Below, piece after piece: positions 63,201 through 64,000 of a stretch of 64,000 nt of DNA. This DNA is from Strix aluco (Eukaryota; Chordata; Aves; Strigiformes; Strigidae). Under the pieces are notes generated by a model. That model made no database searches and was not told the origin of the DNA. It was given only the letters and a program-made list of their open reading frames with translations. Made by a program: the position numbers and the translations under genes. The stretch lies in the NCBI RefSeq assembly GCF_031877795.1, contig NC_133933.1, positions 20,984,029-21,048,028 of the forward strand, read 5' to 3'. Numbering within the stretch: position 1 is the first letter of the stretch; the number at the start of each line of letters is the position of its first letter.

Positions 63201-63912
63201 GCCTCTTTTGGCCAGACTTTGAAATGGTTCTGAAGCAGAGCCGGTGTCTCAGAGGGTGACCACACTTCATTGTGGGGGATTGTGGGAAGGTTGGATTGCT
63301 TTGGCTGTGCTGTGCCTCATCTGCGGATAAATGGAAAATTTTGCCAGTCACATCTAATAGCGTCTTTTCACCTTATTTTTAAGTAAATGTGACCCAAAGG
63401 AAAATCAAGGGTCTTCTTCCCTGTTCAGTGGGGGTGTTCCTTCTCCTCCTTTGGTACCTTACTAACTAGTCATGTCACACACAAATCTTAGCTCTCCTAA
63501 CAAGTCCCCATCTGCATGTCTTTAAGGAGGAGGAGGATATAAGAGCATGCATCCTGTTTCTACCCTTCTGGACAGATTGAATGAGGAGGCAAAATGTATC
63601 TAGGAGAGCCACAGGACTGGATGGGAGATAGAAGTGTACTGAGTTCAGGTTATATCCAAGTGAACATGAGTTTCTCTGCCCCTCTCAGTCTTCAGTGGAT
63701 GAATGTCCTTAAATTTACTTTAGCAGTACATAAGGAAAAAAGTGAGCAGAAATGCAGCCACTGTGTAGCATGAATCTCTTTTAACAGGCCTCACAAATAA
63801 ATGGAGTATTCTCTCTATGGCTTCTTGGGACTCGTATGCCCTCATAGTGGCATTCATCTAACTGAATATAAGATATAAAATTGATTACTAAGAAGTGTGT
63901 GTCACTTAAAAG

Positions 63913-63924
63913 AAAAAAAAAAAA
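63913..63924. repeat. Poly-A (12) tract
   Basis: A short homopolymer near the window end. A similar 12-base A run is at 57243-57254. Confidence 0.8.
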
Positions 63925-64000
63925 GATAGAAGTATGTTTGAATTTATTAGGATCAACTAAATCAGAGTAAAATTACTCTAACAATGAAACTGAAACATCT

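Larger units (their letters stand above)
45765..64000 (+). other. FSHR: FSHR intron 2, 5' part (continues past the window)
   Basis: The sequence after the gtatgt donor shows no recognisable FSHR exon 3, which should be about 75 bp, phase 2 to phase 2, and encode the second repeat unit beginning roughly E-I-S-Q. The intron is therefore at least 18.2 kb. It contains the GGAT microsatellite and three CR1 copies described separately. Between and after them (50418-55652, 56851-58424, 58783-64000) I see A+T-rich single-copy-looking DNA with simple repeats and no supported gene. Exon 3 was sought by eye only. Confidence 0.8.

Noticed and set aside
1..64000. Endogenous retrovirus, CRISPR array, rRNA or tRNA gene
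   Set aside because: I saw no paired LTRs, gag/pol-type retroviral text, regularly spaced direct repeats or rRNA/tRNA signature; the only reverse transcriptases are of CR1 type.

Overview
The window is vertebrate nuclear DNA, most likely from a bird. It is A+T-rich and gene-poor, the only recognisable host gene has large introns, and every interspersed repeat I can recognise belongs to the CR1 LINE superfamily. Three of the four younger copies keep the CR1 3' terminus with its 8-bp repeat or a decayed trace of it. Several chance open frames of about 120-150 codons occur, but none outside the CR1 copies resembles a known protein.

The host gene is the 5' part of the follicle-stimulating hormone receptor gene (FSHR), on the + strand. 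Exon 1 (coding part 14459-14613) encodes the signal peptide and the cysteine-rich N-terminal cap. Exon 2 (45693-45764, exactly 72 bp) encodes the first leucine-rich repeat unit. Both junctions have consensus splice sites and both introns are phase 2. Intron 1 is 31,079 bp. Intron 2 starts at 45765 and runs past the window end, because I could not find exon 3. The rest of the receptor lies beyond base 64000.

Layout: 1-14344 is upstream intergenic or distal regulatory DNA. It holds an ancient CR1-like fossil (about 2130-2890, minus), a younger CR1 3' end (8499-8695, minus) and an A/C-only tract (13329-13497). The proximal promoter (about 14345-14458) has a CACGTG E-box, a GC-box-like site, an in-frame upstream ATG and a minimal start-stop uORF. 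Intron 1 carries ancient CR1 debris (32120-32660 and about 33500-33650, minus), a perfect 53-bp tandem duplication and simple repeats. Intron 2 carries a GGAT microsatellite followed by a long CR1 copy (about 47060-50417, plus) with remnants of the ORF1 esterase and the ORF2 endonuclease/reverse transcriptase. It also carries a second, very similar CR1 in inverted orientation (55653 to about 56850, minus) and a short copy of another CR1 subfamily (58425-58782, plus).

I found no evidence of a new multi-gene system, CRISPR array, rRNA or tRNA gene, or endogenous retrovirus. The most useful observations concern the FSHR 5' end (promoter layout, uORFs, an extra cysteine, an N-glycosylation sequon), the inverted CR1 pair in intron 2, and the ancient CR1 fossils recognised from degenerate reverse-transcriptase text.
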